The notes under the pieces: model-generated
Told to the model about the DNA's origin: nothing
The model's database searches: none
The model's input: the letters and a program-made list of their open reading frames with translations, nothing else
Made by a program: the position numbers and the translations under genes
In this document: one piece after another, positions 16,321 to 24,514 of the stretch
Position numbering within the stretch: the first letter of the stretch is position 1
How the letters are laid out: each line of letters opens with the position of its first letter
Source of the DNA: UBA7446 sp049596455
GTDB taxonomy: Bacteria; Bacteroidota; Bacteroidia; Flavobacteriales; Flavobacteriaceae
DNA: 64,000 nt
NCBI GenBank assembly: GCA_049596455.1
Contig: JBMYLP010000004.1
Span: forward strand, 62,001-126,000
Reading direction: 5' to 3'

Positions 16321-18152
16321 GTAAAACCATCTGTTTTTTTAATACGGCAATTCCTTGGGGTGGCGGCGAAAAATGGCATTTTGAAATAGCAAAACACCTT
16401 CACGAATCTGGGTACTCAGTTTGGATTTATTGCCATAAAAAAAGTGCTCTTTCAGAAAAGGCAAAAAAGCACAATATCCCCCACAAAACCATCAGCAACA
16501 GCAACACCAGTTTTTTAAATCCACTTAAACTATTGTATTTTGCTAGAATGCTCAAAAAGCATCGAATTTCCACCTTAGTACTAAATCTTTCTCAAGATGT
16601 TAAATCGGGTGGAATTGCTGGAAAACTTGCTGGTGTTAAACGCATTATTTATCGTAGAGGAAGTGCTATTCCTGTGCGGAATTCACCGCTCAATCGGTAT
16701 TTATATAAAAGTATAATTGATGAAATTCTTGTCAATTCAAAGGCTACCATGCATTGTATTTTGGAAAATAACTCGACACTTTTCCCCAAAGAGTACATTA
16801 CTGTAATTCCAAACGGAATTGATGGAAAAGACTTCATTAAAAAGAAATCCAAACCCTATTACAAACGAAAATCATCGGAGCTTATTTTGACAAACCTCGG
16901 GCGGCTAGAAGAACAAAAAAATCAACTTTTTTTGATAGATGTTGCCAACGAGCTTCGAACACGCGGAATCAATTTTCATATGATTATTGGTGGAAGCGGC
17001 AGGCTTAAAGATTCTATTGAAGCAAAAATTAGTACACATAAGCTTGAACCTTATGTTCAACTTGTTGGGTTTGTTGAAAATCCAAAGGATTTGTATATGA
17101 GTGGCGACATCTTTCTGTTGCCCTCACTATGGGAAGGTTTTGGATATGTTATTGCCGAAGCTGGACTGTGTCAAAAACCTACAATTGCTTTTGATATAAG
17201 TTCAAATCCAGAAGTTATTGCGCAAGACAAATCTGGTGTTATGGTTCCCAAAAACGAAGTTGGCACATTTTGTGACGCTATTATTGCCTTTGATAAAAGC
17301 AGAGAAAATATTACCAACATGGGGGCTTTTGCGCAAAAACATGTTTTGGAGTCATTTGACAAATCAACCATTCATAAAAAATTGGCAGCTTTCCTTACAA
17401 AAAATAGCATTCCAAAAATCACAGCATTAATTACCACTTTTAACGAAGAAAAAAACATTGAAAAATGCATAAAATCCATTGAATGGGCAGATGAAATTTT
17501 AGTGATTGACTCCTTCAGCACAGACAATACTATTGCTATTTGTGAAAGCTTAGGGGCGACAGTCTTACAGCACAAGTACAACTACGCTGCAGATCAAAAA
17601 AATTGGGCTATTCCTCAAGCAAAGTATCCCTGGATTGTGCTGCTTGATGCAGATGAAGAAGCCTCGCCAAATTTGGCTTCAGAGTTAAAAAACCTATTGT
17701 ACACTAGACCCAAACACACTGCCTATTGGATGTGGAGAGAAAACTATTTCTTAGGAAAAAAAGTGAGGTTTTGTGGTTGGCAAAACGATCGTGTAGTACG
17801 TTTTTTTCATCGAGATTTTCACAGGTATGAAAACAAAATGGTGCACGAAGAAATTGAACAGACCAAACCTTTTGGAAGATTAAAAAGTAAAATCATTCAT
17901 TACACTACAACAGATTTAGAGCGGTATGCCAAAAAAATAGACCGTTACGCGAACTATGCTGCACAAGCGTATATAAAGCAAAACAAAAGAATTGGGTCTT
18001 TTAATTTGTACATAAAACCTGCGTTTAAGTTTTTGAACAGCTATATTTTTCGGGGAGGATTTTTGGATGGAAAAACTGGATGGATAATTTGCAAACTGAG
18101 AACTAGGGAAACTTGGCTTAAGGCTAAAATTGCTTCAGAACATAAAAAATGA
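16317..18152 (+). CDS. Bifunctional GT4-GT2 glycosyltransferase fusion
   Basis: A 611-residue protein with two complete catalytic modules. Residues 1-360 are a GT-B/GT4 enzyme (FFNTAIPWGGGEKWHFEIAK, TNLGRLEEQKN, LLPSLWEGFGYVIAEAGL). Residues about 370-605 are a GT2 of the WaaE type (ITALITTFNEEKNIEKCIKS, EILVIDSFSTDNT, LLDADEEASPNL, FLGKKVRFCGW, MVHEEIEQ). The reading frame is continuous, so this is a genuine fusion in this assembly. It overlaps the GT4 gene before it and tsaC after it by 4 bases each. Inference: adds two sugars in succession to one acceptor, probably lipid A core. Confidence 0.9.
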   Translation: MSKTICFFNTAIPWGGGEKWHFEIAKHLHESGYSVWIYCHKKSALSEKAKKHNIPHKTISNSNTSFLNPLKLLYFARMLKKHRISTLVLNLSQDVKSGGIAGKLAGVKRIIYRRGSAIPVRNSPLNRYLYKSIIDEILVNSKATMHCILENNSTLFPKEYITVIPNGIDGKDFIKKKSKPYYKRKSSELILTNLGRLEEQKNQLFLIDVANELRTRGINFHMIIGGSGRLKDSIEAKISTHKLEPYVQLVGFVENPKDLYMSGDIFLLPSLWEGFGYVIAEAGLCQKPTIAFDISSNPEVIAQDKSGVMVPKNEVGTFCDAIIAFDKSRENITNMGAFAQKHVLESFDKSTIHKKLAAFLTKNSIPKITALITTFNEEKNIEKCIKSIEWADEILVIDSFSTDNTIAICESLGATVLQHKYNYAADQKNWAIPQAKYPWIVLLDADEEASPNLASELKNLLYTRPKHTAYWMWRENYFLGKKVRFCGWQNDRVVRFFHRDFHRYENKMVHEEIEQTKPFGRLKSKIIHYTTTDLERYAKKIDRYANYAAQAYIKQNKRIGSFNLYIKPAFKFLNSYIFRGGFLDGKTGWIICKLRTRETWLKAKIASEHKK

Positions 18153-18703
18153 TAACTGAAATCAAAAAATATACAAAAGCTCTTCACGCAGGAAAAACAC
18201 TCCTATACCCTGCCGACACCATATGGGGATTAGGTTGTGATGCTACAAATCAAGAAGCAGTGGATGCTATTTTTAATCTAAAAAACCGCCCAAAAAACAA
18301 GCCACTTATTGCGCTTGTTGCTAATATCGATATGCTAGCGCAGTATGTAGACACGGTTCCTGAAAACATCGAAGAATTGCTTCAAAATGACCGACCCACC
18401 ACCCTCGTCTATCCATATGGGAAGGGGCTTGCAAAAGGCGTCATTAGCGAAAATGGCAGCGTTGCCATCAGAATTCCGAAGCCCTGCTTTGCTCTTGATT
18501 TGATTACTGCTTTTGGAAAACCCATAGTAAGTACTTCCGCAAATCTAAGTGGGGAACCCATTCCTGCAACATATCGCGAAATTGACCCATATATTTTGGC
18601 GCAAGTGGACGAAACAGTACCTTTGGATAAAGATAAAGTAGCGCGTGTTCCCTCTCAGGTTTTGCAAGTAATGCCCGACGGAGGCGTGCAACAATTGCGA
18701 TGA
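18149..18703 (+). CDS. tsaC: L-threonylcarbamoyladenylate synthase
   Basis: YrdC/Sua5-family protein of 184 residues that makes threonylcarbamoyl-AMP, the donor for t6A37 in ANN-decoding tRNAs. Motifs: LLYPADTIWGLGCDATN near residues 18-34, NRPKNKPLIALV, GSVAIRIPKP and PIVSTSANLSGEP. Only the YrdC domain is present; there is no Sua5 C-terminal domain, so this is the short TsaC form. Overlaps both neighbours by 4 bases in the operon. Confidence 0.94.
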   Translation: MITEIKKYTKALHAGKTLLYPADTIWGLGCDATNQEAVDAIFNLKNRPKNKPLIALVANIDMLAQYVDTVPENIEELLQNDRPTTLVYPYGKGLAKGVISENGSVAIRIPKPCFALDLITAFGKPIVSTSANLSGEPIPATYREIDPYILAQVDETVPLDKDKVARVPSQVLQVMPDGGVQQLR

Positions 18704-20130
18704 AAACCAACAAACAGCACATCGAAAAGGCGCTTGAATTGCCTGCATTTGCTTACATCCAAAAAGCCGCAGATGCTTTGGGTGTGGAAGCCTATGTGAT
18801 TGGCGGATTTGTCCGTGATACACTTTTGGAAAGAGAAACGGGTACTGACATCGATATTGTTGCCGTGGGAAGCGGTATTGCACTTGCCAAAAAAGTAGCC
18901 GAATTACTTCCCGGTAAAAATCAAATTCAGGTATTTAAAACCTATGGCACCGCCATGATTAAATTTGGAGATATTCAGCTTGAATTTGTTGGCGCACGAA
19001 AAGAAAGTTATTCGGCGGATAGTCGTAACCCTGTTGTTGAAAATGGCACTTTAGCGGACGACCAAAACCGCCGTGATTTTACCATCAACGCCTTGGCACT
19101 TTGTTTAAATACGGAAAAATTTGGGGTACTACTGGACTCCTTTAATGGCATTCAAGATTTAAACGATGGTATCATACGCACCCCTTTAGACCCAGACATC
19201 ACCTATTCCGATGATCCGTTACGGATGTTACGTGCCATTCGATTTGCAAACCAATTAGACTTTACCATTACGCAAAAATCATTTGACTCCATTGCAAATA
19301 ACAGCAAACGGATTGATATACTCTCTAAAGAGCGCATCGTTGAGGAATTGAATAAGATATTGGCTTGCCCAAAGCCTTCTAAAGGATTTTTATTGCTGGA
19401 TAAATCAAAACTCTTAAAGCGCATTCTCCCCGAACTTATTGCCCTAAAAGGCATTGACGAGGTTGAGGGGCAACGCCACAAAGACAATTTTTATCATACC
19501 CTTGAAGTTGTAGACAATATCAGCGAATATTCTGAAAATGTTTGGTTACGCTGGGCAGCATTGTTACACGATATTGGCAAAGCACCCACTAAAAAATTTG
19601 ATAAAAAAGTGGGATGGACATTTCACGCACACGAATTCGTTGGTGCCAAAATGGTATATAAGCTCTTTAAGCGGTTACGCTTGCCGTTAAATGAGAAAAT
19701 GAAATATGTGCAAAAGCTCGTTTATATGAGTTCAAGACCCATTGTAATTGCGCAAGAAGAAGTCACCGATTCTGCGGTAAGACGACTTATTTTTGATGCT
19801 GGCGACCTACTAGACGATTTACTTTTACTATGTAAAGCAGACATTACCACCAAAAACCCTAAGCGTTTTGCCCGCTATCATAAAAACTTTGAAATCGTAA
19901 AAGAAAAAGTAATCGAAGTCGAAGCTAGAGACCACATCCGAAACTTTCAACCGCCTGTTTCAGGAGAGGAAATCATGCGTATTTTTGCACTAAAACCGTG
20001 CCGTCAAGTGGGAGAAATCAAAGATGCTATCAAAGAAGCTATTTTGGAAGGTGATATTCCAAACGAATACGATGCCGCACATGCATTTATGTTAACCAAA
20101 GCAAAATCTATGGGTTTGTCACCCGCCTAG
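18700..20130 (+). CDS. cca: CCA tRNA nucleotidyltransferase with HD domain
   Basis: Adds or repairs the 3' CCA of tRNAs. The 476-residue protein has an N-terminal nucleotidyltransferase head (YVIGGFVRDTLLERETGTDI with the catalytic DxD in TDIDIVAVG), the RRDFTINALAL flexible loop, and RMLRAIRFANQLDF of the neck. A C-terminal HD phosphohydrolase region carries LRWAALLHDIGKAPTK (HD motif near residue 290). Length fits the Bacteroidetes HD-containing form. It is coupled to tsaC by a 4-base overlap and followed by ctaA after 2 bases. Confidence 0.95.
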   Translation: MKTNKQHIEKALELPAFAYIQKAADALGVEAYVIGGFVRDTLLERETGTDIDIVAVGSGIALAKKVAELLPGKNQIQVFKTYGTAMIKFGDIQLEFVGARKESYSADSRNPVVENGTLADDQNRRDFTINALALCLNTEKFGVLLDSFNGIQDLNDGIIRTPLDPDITYSDDPLRMLRAIRFANQLDFTITQKSFDSIANNSKRIDILSKERIVEELNKILACPKPSKGFLLLDKSKLLKRILPELIALKGIDEVEGQRHKDNFYHTLEVVDNISEYSENVWLRWAALLHDIGKAPTKKFDKKVGWTFHAHEFVGAKMVYKLFKRLRLPLNEKMKYVQKLVYMSSRPIVIAQEEVTDSAVRRLIFDAGDLLDDLLLLCKADITTKNPKRFARYHKNFEIVKEKVIEVEARDHIRNFQPPVSGEEIMRIFALKPCRQVGEIKDAIKEAILEGDIPNEYDAAHAFMLTKAKSMGLSPA

Positions 20131-20132
20131 TT

Positions 20133-21164
20133 ATGTACAAAAACCTTCAACGCTGGACACGCATTTCACTCATTGTAGTGTATCTTGTTATTGCTGCTGG
20201 TGCCACAGTGCGCATGACCGGTAGTGGTATGGGTTGCCCAGATTGGCCCAAGTGTTTTGGCTATTACATTCCACCTACGCAAGCCGAACAATTGGCATGG
20301 AAACCGAATACAAAATTTAAAAAAGGCAATGTGATTATAGACAAGGAACGTCTTTTGGTTGCCTCAAAAACCTTTACCTCTTCAGAAAGCTTTGACGCAT
20401 CGCTCTGGGAACCATATACCAAACACGATTATGCGCTATTTAACGCCACACACACGTGGATAGAGTTTATCAACCGATTGCTGGGTGCACTCTCTGGTTT
20501 GGCAATTCTCATCCTTTTTGGATATAGTGTAAAGTGGTGGCGAAAAAAACCTATCATTTTCATTTTTGCTTTGCTCTCGCTTTTGGGGATTTTATTTCAA
20601 GCATGGCTTGGAAAAACTGTTGTAGATTCTAATTTGTTGCCGCTAAAAATTTCGTTACACATGCTAATGGCATTGTTACTTATTGGTTTTTTGTTAGTGG
20701 TACGCGTAGCTTCAAAGTCCTTTGGGTTAAGCAAGCTTCCGTCGCGAAAAATCCGTGTCTTGCTCTACGGAACTTTCGCACTCACATTGGTTCAAATTAT
20801 TTTAGGGATTCAAGTGCGGCAGTTTGTAGACATGCAAATTGACAAATGGGGATACGATTTACCACAATTTTGGTTGGCTGTACCAGAACTCAATTTTTAC
20901 CTGCACAGAAGTCTTTCGCTGTTAGTAATTGGCAGTAATGTGGTGCTTTATTTTTGGGTAGTAAAAGCACAGATTGAACGGATTTTCATTCAGCGCATTT
21001 TATGGCTAATAGGCGGAGAAGTAGCCCTTGGCATTGCCATGTACTATTTCGACTTCCCCTTTGCTACACAACCCTTACATTTAATGTTAGCAACACTGTT
21101 GTTTGGCGTGCAATTATATTGGATTTTACGTATTAACTTACATCGTTATGATTTATCACTTTAG
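20133..21164 (+). CDS. ctaA: Heme A synthase (COX15/CtaA family)
   Basis: Polytopic inner-membrane protein of 343 residues that oxidises heme O to heme A for cytochrome c oxidase. Features: first membrane segment ISLIVVYLVIAAGATVRMTG, the cysteine pair in GSGMGCPDWPKCFGYY, and conserved histidines in NATHTWIEFINRLLG, KISLHMLMALLL, FYLHRSLSLLVIG and TQPLHLMLAT, the expected heme ligands. About eight membrane helices. A long periplasmic loop (about residues 40-105) follows the cysteine pair. The 3' end overlaps the next gene by 17 bases. Confidence 0.93.
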   Translation: MYKNLQRWTRISLIVVYLVIAAGATVRMTGSGMGCPDWPKCFGYYIPPTQAEQLAWKPNTKFKKGNVIIDKERLLVASKTFTSSESFDASLWEPYTKHDYALFNATHTWIEFINRLLGALSGLAILILFGYSVKWWRKKPIIFIFALLSLLGILFQAWLGKTVVDSNLLPLKISLHMLMALLLIGFLLVVRVASKSFGLSKLPSRKIRVLLYGTFALTLVQIILGIQVRQFVDMQIDKWGYDLPQFWLAVPELNFYLHRSLSLLVIGSNVVLYFWVVKAQIERIFIQRILWLIGGEVALGIAMYYFDFPFATQPLHLMLATLLFGVQLYWILRINLHRYDLSL

Positions 21165-21642
21165 ACTTATTTTAGACACCAAAGAGGATGTTTTCCGAGA
21201 TATTGCATTGGAGGAAAATGCCACTTTTGAAGATTTTCATAACGCCATTACACAGGCTTTTGGCTTTGGTGGTTCCGAAATGGCAGTTTTTTATGAGAGT
21301 GATGACGAATGGCAGCAAGGCGATTCCATTTCGTTGTTTGATATGGGAGAAGATGACGCGCGGCGTATGAGCGACACCTTACTTCAAGACGTATTCCCAG
21401 AAGTTTCCAAAATGCTGTATGTCTATGATTTTTTAAACCTGTGGACATTCTTTGTTGAATTGATAGAAACCGATGAACCCAAACCAGGAAATTCCTATCC
21501 ATTGCTTCTTTTTTCGCATGGCGAAGTGCCAGAGGAAGCACCCGAAAAAACCTTTGAAGCCGAAAAAGATTCGTGGAGTGAAAACGACTTTGACGAAAAC
21601 GGTTTGGATGATTTTGAGGAACCCTCAGACGATTGGTACTAG
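21148..21642 (+). CDS. pRiA4b ORF-3-like domain protein
   Basis: A 164-residue soluble, strongly acidic protein of the plasmid pRiA4b ORF-3-like/IS1096 passenger-like family. Recognisable features: IYHFRLILDTKEDVFRDIAL, ATFEDFHNAITQAFGF, MAVFYESDDEWQQGD, and MLYVYDFLNLWTFFVELIE, with an Asp/Glu-rich tail from residue 130. The ATG at 21148 is chosen; an earlier frame opening at 21103 lies wholly inside ctaA. Despite the family name there are no transposon ends here, so it is not treated as a mobile element. It shares a 4-base stop overlap with the convergent gene. Function unknown. Confidence 0.75.
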   Translation: MIYHFRLILDTKEDVFRDIALEENATFEDFHNAITQAFGFGGSEMAVFYESDDEWQQGDSISLFDMGEDDARRMSDTLLQDVFPEVSKMLYVYDFLNLWTFFVELIETDEPKPGNSYPLLLFSHGEVPEEAPEKTFEAEKDSWSENDFDENGLDDFEEPSDDWY

Positions 21643-22703
21643 CCGTTTACTCGAAGCATTTCGTGGTTCTCGTAGTTACGCTTAACAAAGTGAAACGCCG
21701 CACGCACAATCTCCCCCATAGAACGACTTTTCAAAAACGAAGATTGCTTAATTAAGTCATATACTTCTTTGCCTAACTGTTCCACTTTTTCAGGTGTAGA
21801 AATATGGTCGTTTAACATGCACTTCAACAGTTGTGTCAAACGTGTTTCATTACCCAAAATACGTCGAGCGATAGTAGCGCGCTCTTCAATTTTGTATTGA
21901 TCAATGGAGGTTTTGGTCAAATGATTTTTTACCAAATCAACCATGGGTAGATTTTCTTTAAAAAATTGCGGACGATATACTTTCAAACTCCCTTCGTAGG
22001 ATTGTTGATCAAAATCAATCGCACGAATTTTATACACCACCTTATCAAAATCATGAATAGGCACGATAACATAATTATAGGCACGCATATCTCCCAATAA
22101 GCGAATCATGCATCGCTCATTGAATTTTACAAACGATTTGGCAATTTGACTGCGTTCAGCATTTGTGCACTTGGGCAGTAACTCTTTTATAAACTCATCA
22201 CCCGGAATACCTGCAATATGCTCCTCAATAAGCGTATTTTGATACACCAAAAAATTTAAATTATGAGGTGAAAGCATATGCTCTAATTCCAGTCCATATA
22301 TTCGTGAAGCATCTGCTTTTTTAACATAAAAATAGATGAAGTTATCATTGAGCGTATTGCGAATTTTAACCCGAAAAGGTTTGGAGTTTCCAAACGTACA
22401 GTAGTCAATGCAGTCTACATTGAGGTACGGAATGGTCATGGAACTTCCATCTGAATGTAGCAATGCGTAAACGCGTTTAAGCTGTTCATCGATTTCTTTT
22501 CTGTCACTATCGGAATAGTACACGCGCACCCAAAGGCTATCGTTATCGTGCTTATCCATTACCGCCACCGAACCTGAAAAACGCAGCAAATCATCGTAAA
22601 AAATAGGAATTTTCAACGACCGCGAATACTCCTCCAAATAATCCGCCAAAAACGGACTAATAGGATAGGTGGGCTTTTTTTTCGAAATTAGCTTATCGAG
22701 CAT
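21639..22703 (-). CDS. Unrecognised protein with protein-kinase-like motif set
   Basis: A 354-residue soluble protein that I do not recognise as a named family. The order of motifs fits a protein-kinase-like fold: a beta3-like lysine in FIYFYVKKAD (Lys128/129), a helix-C-like Glu at 139 or 141, a hinge-like segment LIEEHIAGIPG (158-168), a catalytic-loop-like GDMRAYN (Asp205 and Asn210, exact D-x4-N spacing), and a metal-site-like IDFDQ (Asp230). No signal peptide or membrane helix. A TAACTTTG box lies 4 bases before the ATG. Divergent from an ABC exporter. Kinase activity is inference; conserved flavobacterial hypothetical protein is the safe label. Confidence 0.6.
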   Translation of the reverse strand: MLDKLISKKKPTYPISPFLADYLEEYSRSLKIPIFYDDLLRFSGSVAVMDKHDNDSLWVRVYYSDSDRKEIDEQLKRVYALLHSDGSSMTIPYLNVDCIDYCTFGNSKPFRVKIRNTLNDNFIYFYVKKADASRIYGLELEHMLSPHNLNFLVYQNTLIEEHIAGIPGDEFIKELLPKCTNAERSQIAKSFVKFNERCMIRLLGDMRAYNYVIVPIHDFDKVVYKIRAIDFDQQSYEGSLKVYRPQFFKENLPMVDLVKNHLTKTSIDQYKIEERATIARRILGNETRLTQLLKCMLNDHISTPEKVEQLGKEVYDLIKQSSFLKSRSMGEIVRAAFHFVKRNYENHEMLRVNG

Positions 22704-22707
22704 GCCT

Positions 22708-22715
22708 CAAAGTTA
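22708..22715 (-). promoter_or_regulatory. -7 promoter box 4 bases before the kinase-like gene
   Basis: TAACTTTG on the minus strand, a perfect TAnnTTTG match, with four bases between it and the ATG at 22703. A TTG occurs 23 bases further upstream on the same strand. Confidence 0.55.
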
Positions 22716-22758
22716 GGGCTTTGTGTAACAAAATACAGCAATGTGCGTTAATAGAGCA

Positions 22759-23661
22759 ATGAGCACCATTTTAACCGTATCTGATTTAACCAAAAAATTT
22801 GGTCCCCTTACCGCTGTAAATTCGCTTTCTTTTTCCATAAAAAAAGGAAATGTATATGGCATTCTTGGTCCTAACGGCAGTGGAAAATCCACCACACTTG
22901 GCATGATTCTCAATGTAGTAAACCCAAGTTCGGGAACATTTTCATGGTTTGATGGGGCACAAAATACCCATCAGGCGCTAAAGCGCGTCGGGGCAATTAT
23001 CGAGCGACCCAATTTTTATCCGTACATGAGTGCTGCGCAAAACTTGCGATTGGTATGTCGGATTAAAGAAGTGCCGCTTTCTAAAATTGAAGAAAAATTA
23101 GAACTGGTTGATTTATTAGATCGAAAAAACGATACCTTTAAAACCTATTCGTTAGGGATGAAACAGCGTTTGGCAATTGCCTCCGCCCTACTGAACGACC
23201 CCGAAATTCTAATTCTGGACGAACCCACAAACGGTTTAGACCCACAAGGCATTGCGCAAGTGAGGGGTATAATCCAAAAAATTGCAGCACAAGGCACCAC
23301 CATTCTATTGGCGTCGCACTTATTAGACGAGGTAGAAAAAGTGTGCTCACACGTGTTGGTGTTGCAAAAAGGAAAACGAATTTACTTTGGTAAAGTAACC
23401 GCACTTACCACCGATCATGGCTATTTTGAACTCAATGCAACAGATTTAAATGCATTACAAAAAGTTCTTGAATCTCATCAGGATATTGAAAAAATTGAAG
23501 TCCAAAACACGATTATTTTAGCATATCCAAACAAGTCCATTTCGGCTACAGAACTTAGCAAATCGTTAAGTGAGCAAGGCATCATCATCACGCATTTTGC
23601 GCAAAAGCACAAAAGCCTTGAAGAGCAGTTTTTAAATCTAACCCAAAACCAACAGCCATGA
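22759..23661 (+). CDS. ABC transporter ATP-binding protein
   Basis: A 300-residue ATPase of the drug/antibiotic-export type. Walker A GPNGSGKST, signature YSLGMKQRLAIASALL, Walker B ILILDEPTNGLDP and switch His in LLASHLLDEVEKVC are all intact. A C-terminal extension of about 80 residues follows the core. ATG 22759 (MSTILTVSDLTKKFG) is preferred over an in-frame ATG at 22741, which adds six residues. Overlaps its permease partner by 4 bases. Substrate cannot be inferred. Confidence 0.92.
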   Translation: MSTILTVSDLTKKFGPLTAVNSLSFSIKKGNVYGILGPNGSGKSTTLGMILNVVNPSSGTFSWFDGAQNTHQALKRVGAIIERPNFYPYMSAAQNLRLVCRIKEVPLSKIEEKLELVDLLDRKNDTFKTYSLGMKQRLAIASALLNDPEILILDEPTNGLDPQGIAQVRGIIQKIAAQGTTILLASHLLDEVEKVCSHVLVLQKGKRIYFGKVTALTTDHGYFELNATDLNALQKVLESHQDIEKIEVQNTIILAYPNKSISATELSKSLSEQGIIITHFAQKHKSLEEQFLNLTQNQQP

Positions 23662-24491
23662 AGCGATTGTTTTTGATAGAGTTTGACAAACTGCGAACCA
23701 ACCGCTCTAGCCGTATTTTGATTGGTGCATATTTTATTTTGCTAACCTCCATTGCGCTAATTGCTGCCATAAAGTTTGACATTGGTCCTATCAAGTTTCA
23801 CTTGGCGGAACAAGGTATTTTTAATTTTCCCTACGTATGGCATTTTAATGCGTTTATCGGGGCGTGGTTTAAAATCTTTTTGGCTGTGGTTATCGTTTCC
23901 ATGACCGCCAACGAATACAGCAACAAAACCATCAAACAGAACCTCATTGACGGCCTTAGCAAACGCGAATTTTTACATTCCAAATGGATTATGATTTTTG
24001 CTTTTGCAGGTATTTCTACGCTGTTCATTTTTGTGGTATCGCTGATTTTGGGACTTATGTATTCCAATTATACCGAATTAGGCATCATTTTTAGTGATTT
24101 AGAATACCTGTTGGCGTACTTTCTAAAGCTAGTCGCTTTTTTTGGCTTTTGCTTGTTTTTGGGAACAGTTATCAAACGCTCTGCTTTTGCCCTGGGTTTT
24201 TTAGGTGTTTGGCAAATGTTTGAAGGGATTTGTTATGGTCTTCTCAAGTGGAAATCACCTTCTTGGATAGATGCCGATCAAGTGTTTAGGTTATTTCCTT
24301 TAAATGCCATGAGCAACCTAATTCCCGAGCCCTTTACGCGCCTTTCTGCGGTGCGCAATCTTGCAGAACAAGTAGGTGAAGTGATGCAAACCAATTCCGC
24401 TGTACGCTTTTGGGACATCGTGATTGTAGTGTTGTGGTCCTATATTTTTTATTTATTAACCTATAGACTTCTCAAACGCCGCGACCTCTAA
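23658..24491 (+). CDS. ABC transporter permease
   Basis: A 277-residue membrane protein of the ABC-2 type with six hydrophobic segments: RILIGAYFILLTSIALIAAI near the start, a segment near 70-90, then around 110-130, 145-170, 180-195, and the last near the C-terminus. 'NEYSNKTIKQNLIDGLSKRE' is the coupling-helix region usual for bacitracin/copper-type exporters. Partner of the ATPase just upstream (4-base overlap). uvrB follows after 23 bases but has its own promoter box. Confidence 0.88.
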   Translation: MKRLFLIEFDKLRTNRSSRILIGAYFILLTSIALIAAIKFDIGPIKFHLAEQGIFNFPYVWHFNAFIGAWFKIFLAVVIVSMTANEYSNKTIKQNLIDGLSKREFLHSKWIMIFAFAGISTLFIFVVSLILGLMYSNYTELGIIFSDLEYLLAYFLKLVAFFGFCLFLGTVIKRSAFALGFLGVWQMFEGICYGLLKWKSPSWIDADQVFRLFPLNAMSNLIPEPFTRLSAVRNLAEQVGEVMQTNSAVRFWDIVIVVLWSYIFYLLTYRLLKRRDL

Positions 24492-24499
24492 GTTTTTGC

Positions 24500-24507
24500 T
24501 ATTTTTG
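24500..24507 (+). promoter_or_regulatory. -7 promoter box of uvrB
   Basis: TATTTTTG, perfect TAnnTTTG, 7 bases before the uvrB ATG at 24515 and 8 bases after the permease stop. It suggests that uvrB can be transcribed independently of the ABC genes. Confidence 0.5.
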
Positions 24508-24514
24508 GCATGCT

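Noticed and set aside
21148..21642. Mobile-element call for the IS1096/pRiA4b ORF-3-like gene
   Set aside because: Only the domain name is shared with mobile elements; there are no terminal repeats, target duplications or transposase, and the gene is embedded in an operon.
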